Below, piece after piece: positions 19,745 to 30,536 of a DNA stretch of 64,000 bases. Positions within the stretch are counted from its first letter, which is position 1, and every line of letters begins with the position of its first letter. The DNA lies in NCBI GenBank assembly GCA_018873245.2, contig JAEMBT020000006.1, forward strand, positions 1,739,855 to 1,803,854, in the 5' to 3' direction. The translations under genes were made by a program, and so were the position numbers. The notes under the pieces are model-generated. The model was not told the origin of the DNA. It did no database searches and saw only the letters and a list, made by a program, of their open reading frames with translations. Source of the stretch: Archegozetes longisetosus. Taxonomy: Eukaryota; Arthropoda; Arachnida; Sarcoptiformes; Trhypochthoniidae.

Positions 19745-22700
19745 AAACATTAAATATGAGATGTTTTGTTTAATTACATTATTTGGTATACATATTATGA
19801 AATCGATAGCGTCTATTTAACGTTGGAGCAATGTAGGGCTTGTCAATATCTTTACCTTGTATCTTACGCAATACTACTTTAATCATAGCTTATATAATAC
19901 GAACTCATGCAACTAATGAGCAAATATAGTGCACTTACAAGCAAAGTAGTTGTCAGTCAGTTTAACGTGGCTTTCAGTTATAAGAAACAATTGTTGTATC
20001 ACATCTATTTATTAGATTAAAAGAACTTAATTAATCCAAATTGCGATTTCAGATTATGATCAAAACCTTGAAACAGAAAGGGCTGAAAAATGATTACATG
20101 AATTTTATTTGACTTGTATATAAATTAAAACCAACAAATATATTGAACTGAACGAATAGCAAACTTGCAAATCCAGACTAAATATCAAGTTATATAATCG
20201 AAATAGCTTTTATTAGCTTCAAAGTTATGTAAATATCTCTATTTTGAAATTAGTTCTATTTAAACTAATTTATTTTCTGTAAGAATTCAATTTTTCAAAG
20301 TACTGGTACCGTACTTTTATTAAAAAACTATTCATAAGCTTCTTTTAAAGCAATTATATAACAATCTGCTTGAGTAACAGTCGTAAGATTTCTTTGCGTA
20401 AGATTCTTATATCAGATCAGGAGAAAAAAGATTTGAAAACAACTGAGTCAAAAGTCATATGACGTATTCTTAATTGAACATAATGAATCTTACAACTGGC
20501 ATTGTGAGAAATTCTATAAATATTTCAATTATTCTCTTGAGGTCTCAGGGTAAAGTTCTGAAAGTCTAGTTCAATGGATCTTCAGTTAGATTTCATTGAA
20601 TTTGGTGATTTGTATAAGGAATCTGATCAACAAACATAAACGTTATAAAACTTTATTGAAGATAAACTTGAGGAAAGGTTGAACACGTGATAGTCAATGA
20701 CAGTTCAGTTACGCTGAACGCTGGGGTCAAACTATAAGTCTGTTTAAATTGGATTCTTATCCATCAATAGACTTTGTCTAGAATTATCTCAATCAATAGA
20801 ATTGAGCTTCAAATGTGTTTCTCTTGATCTCAAATTTATTTATGTTCTACTGATGCAACAAAAGTATTTCAGTGGTATTCAATTCTAGATTATGTCATGT
20901 ATATTAAATAACAATCAATATTTAGGTAATAACAAATATTCGAATAATTAGATTGAGGCACACTAATATAAATAAATGGTTGGAATATGCAATTATGGAT
21001 CAAATTTGTGTTATGTAACAATTACAATAGTTAGTTTTGAAGGTTATAGAAATATCGAGAGAATGTACTCTCGATTCGGTTTTCACTAAACATGCTACAA
21101 ACATGATTTTGATTCTTAGGTTTTTAATCGGTTTAGAAATACTAGTCGTCTTTAACTTATATGTATAATTTCAATTAAGTAACCAAATGTTGATTAATGT
21201 TTCGACTAAATTGATGATTAGGGCGTATTATTTCAAATATAAAGTACATAAATCATTTTTTTTATTTTCAAAATATATCAGATTTAACTTTAAAGCTTTA
21301 CGTCAAGTTTTTCAATTCATTTAGCGATCGGCAGTAAAAGTTCTCTCTAGTTTTTGGTTTTAGCTTCAAGTAGCCCTCACGTTGTCTAAGCGAGATCTCA
21401 TATTCTTGGCTTTGGTTATATTTCAAATTGTACTAAACTTCACAATTTTTAAGTGGTTCTAGAAAAATATGCAATAGTAGACCAGTCGACTTATAGGATA
21501 TTGTTTAGATTCAACTATCATAGAAGTATATGAAAACAAAAACCCAAGTTTTTAAACAAAATCTAAACGACAGTAACTACAAATATGAAATGTTCGTCTG
21601 CGAACATGTTCGTGTGGGCATTAGTTGACGAACAATTACTTTTTATAAGAAGTAAGCCTACCTTCGGTTCGAACTCACAGCCCTTATAACTGAAAGCAGA
21701 AACGCTAATTTGAGAATCAAATCCAAACATAAAGAGACTCTCAAATTGTAGGATTAAATGTTTTACTTGCTATTAAAAGTCAAGAGTAAGAGTGCTACTT
21801 TAAGCGACTGTTGTATATTGTAGGTAAAAGGCAGGTATATTTGGATAAACAAATTAATCCATTATACAGCAGGTCAAAGTACACTAAGATCTGTGTTTGA
21901 GCTACATTTTGTAAATTTTTAACTGTTACCTTATTATATCTACCAATCAATGAAAAATATTTCAAGTTCGGCAGGTCAGTGCTATCAGATTGTTCATCTT
22001 TCAGAACATTATTTCAAATTTTGAAAACTCTCCAAAAGTTTTCTGATAAATATTTGTTCATTAGACAAGTTACGAACGAAACAATTTACAATAGGTAATT
22101 AACAACTTCAATTCAAAAAAAAAAGAAAAATATGCAATATATTATTTGCCAATACTACTGATAATTTTCTGAATTACTCTACAAAGTAATTTTCTTCAAA
22201 CTGTTAACTGTATTATTGATCGCAATATTCTAGTGCTTCGATATTTTGTCCTCTCAAAATCTTAGACTAGATCTAATTCTTACTGCTACTAACAACTATT
22301 TTGGTAGAAATATGATACTTAACGACGATAGCAATACTTCATGAAGCTATCAATTTTAACAAAAGTTAAACTTTTAAATAGAAATTCAGATCTCACTAAT
22401 ATCGAAGTTTTGGAAGCTTGAGAAACTAGGAAATATTGAAAGTCAGTATTTCGGGCATAATTTGGAGACATTAACCAATTTTTGGTTCTTCAACCAAATA
22501 AACACTTAACGGCAATCTTTTGCTACTTCTTGAATTGAATCTAAAACTCGATATATGGATCAAAATAACCATTTGTTTATCAACAGAAGGGTTATAAAAA
22601 CTTGATTTATGGATCAGTCTTTCTCCTACTTTTATCAATTTTGCGGACGTATATCTGATAGCAAAAGTGGAACAAACTTCGAGATTAATTTTTGCTAAGC

Positions 22701-23289
22701 ATTTCTCATTGGTTAATCAATTTGATTCTAATTTGAGGTTTTTCGTAATAAAAGGCTGTGATAAACAGATGCAATATTCGGTAAAGTTTTTAAATATTCA
22801 CTCTCAATATTTATCATATTTTTGTTGATTCGATTAAAATATTTGGTCAAATAATAAAGAAAATAAGTCCAATCGAACTAAGGGTAAAAAGCAATCATTT
22901 ATGGAAACAAGTTCTCATTGTGGTAAAAATGCTATTCATCAACAAATCAGAATAATTATCACTGGATTGATATGACATCGAATTAATCGTATGTTCGTGG
23001 ACTTGAAAACTTGCGGCACTCGTTTAGAACTTTTCAGTGAAGCTCTCATTAAAGTAAGTAATTAGAGATTCAATGCATGCATTTTTTGTGTTATCAATAA
23101 CTTATTGCCATTCATTAAGATTAAAGTGAAACGCTTCTGCATAATAATAGACTAAATTAAAAATAACTGAACTAATTTTGAACTCGATGTGATTCATACG
23201 AATCAATATTGAGAAATACTTCAACATAAGTGGCATCAATTTTACAAATATTAAATGTATTTAAAGGAATAGAAGTCTTATCATTTATC
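19745..23289. other. Gene-free stretch between the GTPase and the BTB-BACK pseudogene
   Basis: About 3.5 kb of AT-rich sequence without an open frame that looks like protein. The only thing noted is a tRNA B-box-like motif on the minus strand at 21676-21666 (GAGTTCGAACC), without a foldable tRNA around it. Confidence 0.6.
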
Positions 23290-24040
23290 TTATCATTTAA
23301 GTAGTCGTGAGCTGAAAATGTTCTCTTGGGCTCAAAACTTGTACAAAATTATTTTCATTCATAGCTATTAATTTGATTGACTCTAAAGTTGTAACAATTT
23401 AGAGAGAATTATAAGTGCACTCAATCTCATAATTGTTTGAAAGTCTTTCTTATAAATGAATCGCAGAAAAATTGCATTGAAAAGTGGTTTCATATCTAGT
23501 TGCATTATTCAAAACTACGCACTAATTCTTAATCACCTGAAAGATCGAAATCTCAGACAAATCAAAGGAATCACGTCTGAGTGCATCGATCAAGACATCA
23601 ATCGGTAAATACAAAAACCAGTCAAAATACTTAGACCTAACTCGCACTTCGATCAATAAGATTAAGACAAACTTCTGATAAATACTTCAGGTCATGTTTT
23701 TTGTAATAACATAAGTTTTACAAACATTTGATAAAACATTTTACGTAATCGATCGATTCTTCACTTGGCTTTTGGACAGAAGTCAAAAATAATTAATCGA
23801 CGAAAATTTTTTTCTCAGTTTCAAACAATTTGTATTGATTCGCGATTGAGACCAAGTCAAAGAACTCTTTTACAGACGACGATTCGCAATCGATTGTATT
23901 GTTTTGCAAATCATTTGTTAGTTTTAAGAGTAGATCAAAATGTCCAATCGGGTTCTCGTCTTTTCTATAGCTCTTTAAGTCTGGCTTCTTATTGATTGAC
24001 AAAAGTATTTACATCTTTCAGATAATAACCAATAACTCAT
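23290..24040 (-). pseudogene. Decayed BTB-BACK domain gene, BTBD9-like
   Basis: Reading down the minus strand gives collinear pieces of a BTB-BACK protein. A BTB core piece LSERCKYF lies near 24025-24002. In another frame follow ESSSVKEFFDLVSIANQYKL and EKKI, then KPSEESIDYVKCFIKCL and YLSEVCLNLIDRSAS. After a one-base frame change comes LPIDVLIDALRRDSFDLSEI (BACK, 23623-23525), and further down MRLSALIILSKLLQ. The RDSF...E..IF pattern matches the BACK domain of BTBD9-type proteins. Three in-frame stops (23795-23793, 23720-23718, 23639-23637), a fourth after the BACK piece (23524-23522) and at least two frame changes break it. No ATG or introns are visible. BTB-BACK proteins usually act as CUL3 ubiquitin-ligase adaptors; this copy cannot encode one. 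The outer boundaries are approximate. Confidence 0.72.
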
Positions 24041-24281
24041 AAATAATAGTTGTAGCAAAATTTTAATCTAATATAAATATTCTATCAATTGAATAGTTAC
24101 TGGATGCTGAAAATTTGCCACCTAACCCGTTCTTCTAGAGAAACATTTGATTAATTAATGTTTTAATAAACTGATAAAGAGATCAAACATCGAATTAATT
24201 AATGAAATAATAACTGAAATAGTTTTTAGTTTTCATTAGTTAAGAATAAGTTTTGAACCTATATAAAAATAAATGAAGTCT

Positions 24282-24287
24282 TTATTT
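24282..24287 (-). terminator. Poly(A) signal AATAAA of the hemopexin-like gene
   Basis: AATAAA on the minus strand about 160 bp after the stop codon of the hemopexin-like membrane protein gene, a normal spacing for a 3' UTR. Confidence 0.55.
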
Positions 24288-24447
24288 AATTGAAATTTTG
24301 GTTTTGCAAAAGATTGCCTTATAGTGAATGGGTAAGCTTTGAAGAGCTGTTTTGCTATATTTTATCAAAAAAAGTTTGCTACATAAATAAGAAAGATTTG
24401 AATTCTTAGAATTTGTATTTTGTACATAAAATATAATCGATAATACT

Positions 24448-26201
24448 TTAATATTTGAAATATTTAACGTTTGATCTCTTAATCCTTTTGCCTGAAGTTG
24501 AATCAACAGTTACTATAGAAATGGGATCCCAACTACCATTACTGGTATTTTTAATACTAGAAAATTGATTTTGTTTTTCAGTTGAAGACTTAGTTCTTTT
24601 TCTGTTAGCAATGGCAACGAGCAGCAAAAAAGTGGACAATATTGCAATAAATATGATTGAAAACAGTAACACGAACAGAATTACCATGAAGTTAGTGTCA
24701 TATTGACTGTTCTCTATCCAGTCGTCTGCAGTGCTTAAAGCGCCAAAAGTTGTACTCGTATTATCTGTTGCTATGCTTCTCGTAGCTGTAGTCATAGTAG
24801 ACTTTGTAGTGAATTGTCGAGATCTAGTAGATGACTGTTTCGTAGATTTAGTCGACAAAGAAACATTTGGACAGTTACGAAACAATTGTTTCAAGTGTTT
24901 CCACTTGCATTCGTCCTCAAGTGAAGAGAAGAGCTTTTACTAACTTTGTATAACTTTTACAATAAAGTAAAATAAAACCAAAGACTACTAACTGCTAGTT
25001 GTAAAAACTTTTGTGGCATCACTTCAGTCATACAATAACTGCTTCCTCTTATGAAAGTAGCTGTTAGTGAAAAGTTGAAAATAAGAAATAGATAGTTATT
25101 CTAAGTGTCGAATGGATTCACTAATAAAAGCTCTAACATATTGAAAATTTTTAGTGTTTCAAAGATACAATAGTGAATTGAATATATAAATTGAACACAG
25201 AAAATCGTTATAGAATTGATATAGAGAGCATGACAACTTTGAAAAATATATCGCTTTATAGGATAGAATGAATAGGTTAAGCTAGCAATTGTTCAACTTT
25301 GCAGTACACCTAAGAAAAAGCACATAAGACTAGGCATAGAATACCTATTGAATTATTGTTAGCAAAAACTGCGTCAAATGGAACGTTAATTGAAGCTTTG
25401 CTATAAGTCCTGATGTCGCTGTTTATATTTCTAAACTGATCCTCATTGTAATAATAAGGATAAGATGCTAATGCACTGGGTGGCGCTGTAAACAAATAGA
25501 TGCGATAATCTTGAGCGATGTAAAGTGCTTCAACTACTCTCGATCCCTTATCTTTAACCCAATCGGAGGTATTGCCACCAGTTGCAACTAATCCTTTAGG
25601 TATATTATTATCAGTTAGTTGTCTGTAGAACTTTCCATCCCTATTAGGTCGAAACAGATAGTAATTGTTTTCCTACCGAAAGCACAAGTTTAAACTATTG
25701 AATTTATTGTAGAAAGTTGACGCAGTTCAAAGTATACCCTAAAAACAACTGTCAAATTGATTAATTTTAGAGTTTCTTGTTTTTCTTCTTCACTTAATTG
25801 AGTTGTATCTACTTTACTGATTGTGAACACTGCGTCTGGTCTTTTGATAACAGGATTGTCTGTAACATAAGTCATTTCAAAAATCGTTATTCGAACTTTT
25901 GAAGACTTTACTCAAACAACATATTTGACAAAAAAAGTTGATTCATATATGAAAAGTGAAAAATGATGAAGTGTTTACCGATAAACAAATCTTTGAAATG
26001 AATAAAATATGGATCAACACTATTCTTCGAATAGTCATATCTCCATACAGTATTGCCGCAAATCAAATGAGCGATATTACCAAAAGTGAATGCACTCTCA
26101 ATTTTGCGATCCTTAGTATCACAAATATCGCAATACTTACCAAAAGTCACACGAAAGAAGCTCAAAAATAATAAAATTACGGGACATTTTACTGAATACA
26201 T
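24448..26201 (-). CDS. Type I membrane protein with hemopexin-like repeats
   Basis: Five exons by GT-AG sites: 26201-25979, 25859-25738, 25672-25345, 25060-24993, 24933-24448; the joined frame is 1227 bp, 408 residues. It begins with a signal peptide (CPVILLFLSFFRVTFG) followed by CDIC. Then come blade-like units of hemopexin type: IESAFTFGN...VWRYDY, RPDAVFTI, NNYYLFRPNRDGKFYRQL, VVEALYI..YRIYLF, FDAVFANNNSI. A cysteine segment (SYCMTEV, EDECKWKHL, FRNCP), a Ser/Thr-rich stalk, one transmembrane helix (FMVILFVLLFSIIFIAILS) and a basic cytoplasmic tail of about 50 residues follow. Exon 4 (68 bp) and the 59 bp last intron are the least certain parts. A GTAAGT at 26140-26135, right after the signal peptide, could be a cryptic donor. 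The hemopexin assignment is inference from the repeat pattern; ligand and role are unknown. Confidence 0.75.
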
Positions 26202-27058
26202 TTTGCATTATCTAAATTTATTTATTGTATCTTATTGGTTAAATACGTTTGAAGTTAACGTATGATTTCAGTTTATTATTAACATGAGCTTTGACTCTAA
26301 GGAATTGTTGGGCACGTGCGACCAAATCGAGTCATTATTCGTCGATCGATTCCAATTTGTTATTTCAAGTTCAAAACTTAAATGCTTTTTAATGACTTGT
26401 TTTCAAGTTAAACAAACTTTTAGATTTACAGCGTATTTAACTTCCTATAGAATTAGTTCTGGATTTAACAAAAGAATAACTTGAACTCAAACTGAAAGTC
26501 GCTTTGTATAATCAGAATAAAAAGATTCATTAGTTTTGAGTTTCAAATATCTTTCTAATTAAAAACCATGTCATTAAGGAGACAATAAAAGTTCTTATGA
26601 TGAAATTTGATGACAAAGATCTTTGAATAGCTGTAAACAATATACTTTAATTAATTTGATCACGATTTCTTACTTATCTATATACTATTCATATAACTGT
26701 CAACATAAATCTAACGCTGTAGTCGGTTACAAAATTTGAATTTACTTATTGTGAGAACCCTGAACTTTTAATCAATGTACAGGCAGTAAATATTATACAA
26801 TCGAAATGTGATAGGCAGCTAAATATGAAATTACGAAAGCTCTATTAATAAAATATTGATTCAAACCAAGAAAAAAGTACTGAATTTCGATATTTAACAT
26901 CCGCATTAGTTATGAAATGCATACCTTTTAGAATAAGTTGTGACAATAGGAGACAATTTTTTTTGAAACAAATAATTTTGCATTATTTCAGGAATCATAG
27001 CTCCCCATTTGTTCCGTTGTGACCACTTCACTTTTTAACAAAGAATTTCAGTTGAAAC
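26202..27058. other. Spacer between the hemopexin-like gene and astacin A
   Basis: It should hold the promoter of the hemopexin-like gene and the 3' UTR of the upstream astacin. No further gene was recognised; an open plus-strand frame at 26284-26484 has no familiar motif. Confidence 0.55.
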
Positions 27059-28250
27059 TTAAGTACCAGTAATAAAGTAAGCATTTAAAGAGTAAAATAT
27101 TTGATTACCTTTTGTTTGTGATCTTAAACTAGGTCTTCTATATAAACTCTTCTTACACTTATATTTGACATTAATTTTTCTAATATCAAGACTAGTCGGA
27201 CATTTCATTCCTTCTCTATCACAACCCAATGACTGTCCATTTTTAGCTCTCATTGTGATCTGTCCATTAATGCTAAACCCACTTTCATCGTAATGCATAA
27301 TACTATGTATATCGTAGGGCAAATTATAAGCGTAGCCAACGTAATGTGGATGTTTCTCAAAATTATGTGCCATTGCTATAAGAAAAAATAATCAATTAAC
27401 AAGTAACCCATTAAAACTGAGTTCAATTGACCAAGCCCATCAAATATTAAAATTTTATGCTAAGAACAAAAATTCATAACTTTAATGAAGGCTTTGCTTA
27501 CATGAGTTAATATTTTCATAGAAAATATCTACATATCTATCGCGGTCAGGTCTGGACTGTTCGTGTATGAATCCTAATGCGTGCATCATTTCATGAATAA
27601 CATTTGCCATTCGAAAACATCCTTGTCCTAAATTAAGTCTATTTGGACCACGTTCTGATCTTCCGATACCACTAAAGCATTCATTTTCATTGCCAGTTAT
27701 GGAAACCCAATACTTGTCATTCAATTGTTTTCTAACCCAACGAATACAAGTGTTGCGCTCGAAGAACAAAAATGCAGATGATATGTATTGTCTTTCATTA
27801 CGACTGAATTGATGGTCAATAGAATAAGGAACACGACCGTTAGGCCAAAGCTTTCCTGCATTTCTAACTATGTATTTGTGGATCTACAAAATATTCAATT
27901 TTTCAATAAGCGGATAATAATTGAGACTCAAAAACTTCAGAATTTTCAAAATTCTAAGTCAAATTTTTTGGTATTATTGAATAAGAGGGTTAAGATTTAT
28001 TTCAGCTAATTCTTACATTTTGATTGCCTTTCAAATGGTTAGGAACGAGTATATCTCCTTCAAAGTGTAATCCATTATATAAGTTGTGCTTCTTTTTACA
28101 TCCATAAGAAAGATCGCGCATTAGCCCTACGTTATTTAATCTATAACAATTGCTCAGTGAAACTGGCTCATTAATTAGTTTTGCGTCACTCAATTTTATA
28201 AAACTAATCGAAATACATATCAAAATATAGTTCCTTATTTGATTACACAT
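27059..28250 (-). CDS. Secreted astacin-family zinc metalloprotease (astacin A)
   Basis: Exons 28250-28017, 27883-27502 and 27375-27059; joined 933 bp, 310 residues. A signal peptide (YILICISISFIKLSDA) is followed by a short propeptide carrying the FEGD aspartate-switch motif that blocks the active-site zinc in astacin zymogens. The catalytic domain has WPNGRVPYSID at the mature N-terminus, the complete zinc site HEMMHALGFIHEQ with catalytic Glu, and the Met-turn SIMHYDE. The family cysteines are present (NTCIRW, GCFRM, LGCDREG, KYKC). No CUB, EGF or ShK domain follows; the tail of about 30 residues is basic. A possible donor (AAAAG|GTAATC near 27107) leaves open that the last residues belong to an unseen exon; the read-through stop at 27059 is the simpler model. 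Endopeptidase outside the cell; digestive or cuticle/matrix roles are usual for the family. Confidence 0.92.
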
Positions 28251-28787
28251 TGTTCACTCAATTATTAGATACTAGTGTAGAGTAACGATCTAGATGTGAG
28301 CCAAGGGTTAGAGTGACTGAAAAAGTTGTCTAATATTTTGGCGCTGGTCAAGCAGTTTTAAGTGATTTACCGTAAACTTGAAACGAATAAACCACTGAGT
28401 AAGTTCGACACAAACAGTTTCAAACTTTGGCTTCGAACGCTGTTCATTTGAAGCATGAGTTCAACGTTCTAGTAATTCAATTGATTCTACGATGTAATAA
28501 TCCGATTGTTTAGACATGAAGATACGATAGGACTCTGCTAAAGATGCGCTTGCATTTTTCAATCAATCTAAGCTTTTATCTAAGTCAAGTTAAGACAAAA
28601 TTTGAAGTATCAAGTTTATTACTAGTTTGAGTACAATTTTTGTGATTAAAAAATTGCTTAATTAGTATTTATCTTATTCTGGCCTCGAGTATTATACAAT
28701 TCTCACAATAACTTAATTCTTCACTATTTAATGATTTGTAAACCTTTTGACGAAGTTTTCCAATCACTTATATTTGTATCCATTTTG
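28251..28787. other. Spacer between the two astacin genes
   Basis: It carries the promoter of astacin A and the 3' flank of astacin B, with a minus-strand AATAAA at 28620-28615 as a candidate poly(A) signal about 170 bp after the astacin B stop. No other coding segment seen. Confidence 0.5.
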
Positions 28788-29834
28788 TTAATCGAAAGTT
28801 TCATTAGAAAATTGCGAACAGTTATAAACGATATTAATTTTTGTAATATCTAAATCTGTCGGGCATTTAAGTCCGCTGTGATCACAACTAAGTTTTTGTC
28901 CATTTCTAGCCACAATAGTTGGCTCTCCATTAACGCTAAAAGCAGTTTCAAAGTAATGCATAATACTATGTATGTCATAAGGCAATCCATATTCATAACT
29001 GAATAAATCAGGTCTAGTCTCGAACTGATTTTCACTTCCTATCAAACAAGTAGCAAATCAAATTTAAACTTCTAAATAATTAGGTGATTTGTTGAAGGAA
29101 CAACACGAGTGACTAATAGTTTAGTATTGGCTTATGTGATCATTTTTCTAGAAAATGTTACAATTGATTTACCTTTAATGATATTTTGCTCAATGATCTC
29201 GACGTAATAATCGCGATCAGGTCTGGCTTGTTCATGAATGAAACCTATTCTATGCATCATCTCGTGTAAAATTGATTCCAACTGAAAACAAGTGGCATCC
29301 AAATTGATCTGATTTTTGCCATGACTCGACCTTCCAATACCTCTACTAAAACATCCCTTATCAGAACCACTAATAGAAACCCACGAATGATCATTCAATT
29401 CTTTCTTAACCCAACGGATACAAGTATTTTTCTCAAAAAACTTGATGGCAACTCCAAGTAATAGTCTTTCTCGTGGATTATATTCATAATCTATGACATA
29501 CGGAACTCTATTGTTGGGCCAATGACGGCCAGAACTCTTGGAAATGTATTTATTAAGCTATGAAAAAGTTTTAAATGAGTTTGGCACATGTTTTCTCACT
29601 ATAAAGTCTTACATTATCTTCATTCCGACGATCTCGTGATACGATATCTCCCTCAAAATACGATTGATTGTATAAATTGGGCTTTGTTTTGATTCCAAGT
29701 TCTCTAATCTCCAGATGGGTCAATAAACCAACCTCTTCTAATTCTTCATCCGTTATGTAAGGTGTTCTTTGGTTCAAACTGTATCCGAATTTTATTAGAC
29801 ATAATAAAATAAGTTTAGGTATAATGAACTCCAT
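28788..29834 (-). CDS. Secreted astacin-family zinc metalloprotease (astacin B)
   Basis: Exons 29834-29613, 29557-29173 and 29038-28788; joined 858 bp, 285 residues. Intron positions and phases (0, then 1) equal those of the neighbouring astacin, so the two arose by tandem duplication. Seen: signal peptide (LILLCLIKFGYS), propeptide with the FEGD aspartate switch, WPNNRVPYVIDYE at the mature start, zinc site HEMMHRIGFIHEQ, Met-turn SIMHYFE and the expected cysteines (NTCIRW, CFSRG, TCFQL, LSCDHSG, LKCP, YNCS). It ends soon after the catalytic domain, without accessory domains, and lacks the basic tail of its neighbour. All catalytic residues are intact, so an active secreted endopeptidase is expected. 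Confidence 0.93.
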
Positions 29835-30536
29835 TATCGACTCAAGCGATTATTCAGATACTCGTTTCAATAATAAAAGTAATGCCAATAAACTTGAACA
29901 ATTAAAGCAATTATTTTTTTCTGGAATTCTACAGAAGGATTTATGCAATGAAAATGCGATATAAATGTTGAATATGACAATTACTTCCCATAGTATTGAA
30001 TTGTTTCTCAGAAATTTTGATTTAGCGGTAAATCTTTCTTCTAATGAAAACCAAATGGATTTTCATTGTCCGATTGTTGTTACTCATTATTGCCTACGCG
30101 TTTCCTTATATTCTCCTGAAAATTAGAAAATTCAAGTTTTTAAGAAGTTTTGTTGACTATCAAAAATTTGGCTAAGTGATGGCACATTATTCTAACCAAA
30201 GTTTAATTGATTTATTTGGTGTTATTTATTATTACCTAATTGTTTGCTCATTTCGTATTTTCATTAACCCTAAAAGTTAGAAAAGTTTAAGTTTAAAACA
30301 ACTGCAAGCTTTTAAATTAATTTTGATTGAAAGCATATTGACAATTGAGACGAACAAAACTTGAAAAGATTGTATTGAAACTGTCGCACACTTAACGCCT
30401 TCTTGCGAGCAAAGAGTGATTCAAACAATAAAAACATTGGAGACGAGTCAACGCGAAAAGTAGAGCAAAATCAAAACAGTACCAAATCAATAACTAATTG
30501 AGGCTAATTTTAAACATTAACTAAAATACAGTGAAA
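29835..30536. promoter_or_regulatory. Divergent promoter region of astacin B and the F-box gene
   Basis: About 700 bp separate the two divergent start codons, so both promoters must lie here. No TATA box or known element stands out. A 43-codon plus-strand frame (30044-30175) begins with a hydrophobic segment but has no other support. Confidence 0.5.
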
